DNA of 64,000 bases from Vanilla planifolia (lineage: Eukaryota; Streptophyta; Magnoliopsida; Asparagales; Orchidaceae), in contig CM043871.1 in assembly GCA_023846275.1 (NCBI GenBank), positions 35,122,578-35,186,577 on the forward strand, in the 5' to 3' direction. Below are positions 61,480 through 64,000 of the stretch, one piece after another. Numbering within the stretch: position 1 is the stretch's first letter; every line of letters starts with the position of its first letter. The position numbers and the translations under genes are program-made. The notes beneath the pieces were generated by a model that saw only the letters and a program-made list of their open reading frames with translations, did not search any database and was not told the origin of the DNA.

Positions 61480-62268
61480 AGCCTAGGGTCTTAGTTCCAA
61501 TGAGATATATGAAGATATGCTCAATTTCTTGTAGGTGTGATTCTTTAGGATTAGCCTGAAACCTCTCACACATACCTACACTAAATATAATATATGACTT
61601 GTTCGCAATAAGATACAATAATAATCCAATCATTCCTCTGTGCAATTTTGTGTCAATATGTTTTCTAGCATCATCCTTATCTATGATAATACATATACTA
61701 ATGAGAGTCTTCTTATGCTTCCTGTTCTATAACCAAATTTCTTTAACAACTTCAACAACTACTTGTTTTCATAAATAAATATTCCTTCACTTTTTTGTTT
61801 GACTTGAAGTTTTAAAAAGAAGGTTAACTCGCTCATCATATTCATTTCAAATTCATTTTCATTAACTTGGAAAATTTCATGCATATTTTTTTATTGGAGG
61901 CTTAAAAACTTATATCATTCACATAAATTTGACAAATTAATTGACCTTCAAATGAATTTTAAATAAATAAAGTATTATCTATTTTACTTTTAAGGAAATC
62001 ATTTGATGTAAGAAAATGCATAATCTTTCATACCAAGTTCTTGGAGCTTGCTTTAAACCAAGAGTGCCTGCTTAAGTTTGTATACATGGTTTATCTTTTC
62101 ATGTATCTCAAATCTTGGAGGTTGTTCCACAAACACTTCATTTATATATCTATTAAAAAATGCACCCTTAACATCTATTTGGTATGATTTAAATCTTTTG
62201 TAAAATGCATAAACAAGTAAGATCCTAATTGCTTCAAGTCTAACTACAGGAGCAAATGTCTTATCCAC
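61480..62268 (-). pseudogene. Copia reverse transcriptase remnant
   Basis: The N-terminal part (62268-62053) is open: MDKTFAPVVRLEAIRILLVY and SYQIDVKGAFFNRYINEVFV, with the catalytic DVKGAF aspartate kept. Further on, QIYVNDISF (61925-61914 for YVND) stands at the YVDD active site with one Asp replaced by Asn. Then come FEMN, SELTFF, GIFIYENKQLLKLLKKFGYR and RGMIGLLLYLIANKSYIIFS, the usual Copia tail of the RT. Stops and frameshifts separate the blocks. Confidence 0.85.
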
Positions 62269-62786
62269 ATCTACTCCTTCAACTTGGCAATATCTTTTGG
62301 CTATTGTTTTAGCTTTATTCTTTATAACTTCGTCATTTTCATCTAACTTATTTTTTTAACACCTATTTTGTACCAATGATTGTTTTATTATTTGGTCTAG
62401 GTGCAAGATCCCATACTTGATTTTTTTTAAATTGCATTAATTATTCGTTCATTACAATAATCCAAGACTCGTCTTCAAAAGCATTTTCTATATAATTAGG
62501 TTCAATATTATATACAAATATTGCATGATTAAAAGAGCTTTTAGTCCTAACTCTCCTTTATATCTCCTATGATCTACTCATTAGGATAATCTTTAGAATG
62601 TCTCAATTACTTCTCAGTTTTATTTTTCTTCTTTTATTGATTTATTATCTTCAATTATATCTTCTGATATTTTTTCTTAAGATTTAGATCTTCTAATTCA
62701 TCAAGATAATCATCTTGATGATGACTAATAGATGCTTAAATAAAAGATTCATCAAATTTGATATGATTTATTTTTTTCATAACTAA

Positions 62787-63008
62787 TTATCTCTTATTGT
62801 ATACTCTAAAAGCTCTATTAATAGGGGAGTATTCTAAAAAAATTCTTTCATCAGACTTAGGATCAAATTTATCTAAATTCCTCTTTTCATTATTTAAAAT
62901 AAAATATTTGCATCCAAACACGTGAAAATGGGATATCTTGGACTTATTATAAAGTAATTCCAAGAAAAAAATATCTAATAAAGGTGTACATATTATTCTA
63001 ATAAACAC
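62787..63008 (-). pseudogene. Copia integrase C-terminal/linker remnant
   Basis: A 73-residue open frame on the - strand contains KISHFHVFGCKYFILNNEKR, NLDKFDPKSDERIFLEYSPI and RAFRVYNKR, matching ..ISHFRVFGCKCF.LN....L.KFD.KSDE.IFLGYS....AYRVYN.R of Copia polyproteins. Confidence 0.85.
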
Positions 63009-63035
63009 ATAGCAGGTAGTATTAACTATCTCTGC

Positions 63036-63640
63036 CTAAAAATACTTGGGGACATTATACTCATTAAGCATGCACTTTGTGGCATCTAGCAAGGTTCTAT
63101 TTTTTCTCTCAACTATGCCATTTTGTTGAAAGGTTCTAGGTGAGGAAAATGTATGCTTTACTCTATTTTTGTCACAAAAGTCATCGAATAACTTATTCTT
63201 AAATTCTTTTTCATTATCTCTCCTAATAGAGACTATCTTAACTTCATGTTTTATTTCAATCATAGTAATTAATCTAATAAATTTTTTAATTACCTCTCTT
63301 TTCTTTCTTACAAAAAACACTCATGTAAATCTGGTATAGTCATCTACAATTATCAACCCATATTTGTTTCTACCAAGACTTTCTGGATGAATAGAACCAA
63401 ATAGGTCTAAATGAACAAATTCTAATAGTTTTCTAGTTGTAATGTCTTTAAGTAGTTTAGAGTTCTCTTTTGTTTGTTTTCTTAACTGTCATGGACCACA
63501 ATTTATCATTTGACCAAGGTTTGGCAAACCTTTAACTAGATTAAACTTCAAAATTTTTTCAAAAGAAGATTTCCCAAATGACAGAATCTTTTATACCATA
63601 ATATAGAATTATTATCATGTGTTATAAAGTTTTCTAAATC
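63036..63640 (-). pseudogene. Copia GAG-pre-integrase and integrase core remnant
   Basis: From the right: HLGNLLLKKF and LVKGLPNLGQM (GAG-pre-integrase, with the zinc-binding CGxCxFGKQ region decayed but RKQTKENSKLL legible), then LEFVHLDLFGSIHPESLGRN, KYGLIIVDDYTRF and VFFVRKKREV. The 63320-63036 frame continues with RRDNEKEFKN, HTFSSPRTFQQNGIVERKNR and TLLDATKCML. The catalytic D, D and E (HLD, RRDN, NGIVERKNR) are still readable, separated by a stop near YTRFT. Confidence 0.86.
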
Positions 63641-63769
63641 ACTATTCTTAACCATGTGCAAAAATAAAACATATGTATTATCTTTTCTACTTCTAATGAT
63701 AAGTAGAACATTATCTTTATTAATAATGCATTCATTTTTGTTAAATAAAATATTAAAATTTTAATCACA

Positions 63770-64000
63770 TAATTAATATTAAGAAAATTGTACCTTAAGT
63801 CTTGAACAAGAATGACCTTTCTTATGAAAGTGTGAGTTGCCCACAGTTCTAATTCCAATAACTTTCTTCTTGGAGTTGTCATTAAGAGTAACTTTACCAC
63901 CATCATAAGACTTCAAGTGGATGAATAAAGATGCATCTTCAGCCATGTGTCTTGAACACCTATTATACAAGTACCACATACCTCTCTCAGTCCTTGAAGG
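63770..64000 (-). pseudogene. Copia protease-region remnant
   Basis: The - strand reads MWYLYNRCSRHMAEDASLFI, then HLKSYDGGKVTLNDNSKKKV and IGIRTVG, matching W.LDSGCSRHMTGD..LF......GG.VTFGDNSK..I.GIG.VG. The active-site D-S-G reads Y-N-R, so the catalytic aspartate is lost. Confidence 0.82.

Larger units (their letters stand above)
60940..64000 (-). mobile_element. Decayed Copia retrotransposon, continues past the window
   Basis: On the - strand, read right to left: protease (64000-63770), GAG-pre-integrase (~63640-63470), integrase (63470-63036), integrase C-terminal/linker (63008-62787), reverse transcriptase (62268-61480) and RNase H (61335-60990). This is the Copia order. At 60950-60960 the + strand CTCTCCCCTTA is a purine tract on the element's strand, placed as a polypurine tract should be, and TGAATTCAGAG just beyond it (edge ~60942) could start the 3' LTR. 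Stops and frameshifts are frequent and catalytic residues are lost. Gag and the 5' LTR lie beyond 64000. Confidence 0.85.

Noticed and set aside
57617..64000. Terminal CobW exon (expected GVH... text)
   Set aside because: Scanned after exon H. No acceptor followed by matching codons was seen, so the exon is placed beyond the window.
1..64000. tRNA or rRNA genes
   Set aside because: No convincing TPsiC (GGTTCGAATCC-type) box paired with an A box and an acceptor stem was seen. This was a visual scan only; tRNAscan-SE would be decisive.

Overview
The window is plant nuclear DNA: AT-rich, full of decayed plant-type retrotransposons, with canonical GT-AG introns. Its only host gene is a chloroplast-type CobW/COG0523 GTPase (G3E family, the class that includes Arabidopsis At1g15730 and At1g80480/PTAC17) on the + strand. 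Introns of 5-12 kb packed with old transposable elements suggest a very large genome, most likely a gymnosperm, but the sequence alone does not settle the species.

Eight coding exons are resolved: 14893-14958, 20254-20434, 21352-21548, 32953-33003, 33081-33172, 44824-44948, 57333-57415 and 57512-57616. They total exactly 900 coding bases (300 codons), keep one open frame and have GT/AG at every junction. The fragment starts right after the Walker A lysine position and stops at the beginning of the CobW C-terminal domain. No exon for the N-terminus (transit peptide, Walker A) or the C-terminal tail was found in the window. Unless one was missed, the whole 64 kb lies inside a single gene and about 1.4% of it is coding.

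Region by region: 1-14.9 kb (upstream intron) holds a decayed L1-type LINE (about 1.34-6.3 kb) with a Copia-type solo LTR nested in it (1600-3537, 5-bp target duplication CCACC), an unidentified family with a ~613-bp tandem duplication (7.4-8.5 kb) and possible LINE ORF1 remains (13-14 kb). Intron 1 (15.0-20.25 kb) holds a Copia gag fragment (~16.05-16.47 kb). Intron 3 (21.5-33.0 kb) holds a 3' LINE fragment (~25.0-26.3 kb) and LTR-like sequence on the - strand (~30.7-31.2 kb). Intron 5 (33.2-44.8 kb) holds a broken - strand Copia element (34.05-39.9 kb) with a fresh-looking 194-bp tandem duplication inside it. Intron 6 (44.9-57.3 kb) is 12.4 kb of mostly unrecognised DNA. The downstream intron (57.6 kb onward) ends in a - strand Copia element with protease, integrase, reverse transcriptase and RNase H regions all recognisable and all broken (60.9-64.0 kb).

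Most open frames elsewhere in the window are short, lack recognisable motifs and look like chance frames in repeat-derived DNA; they are not called as genes. No rRNA, tRNA, CRISPR array or bacterial-type gene was seen.
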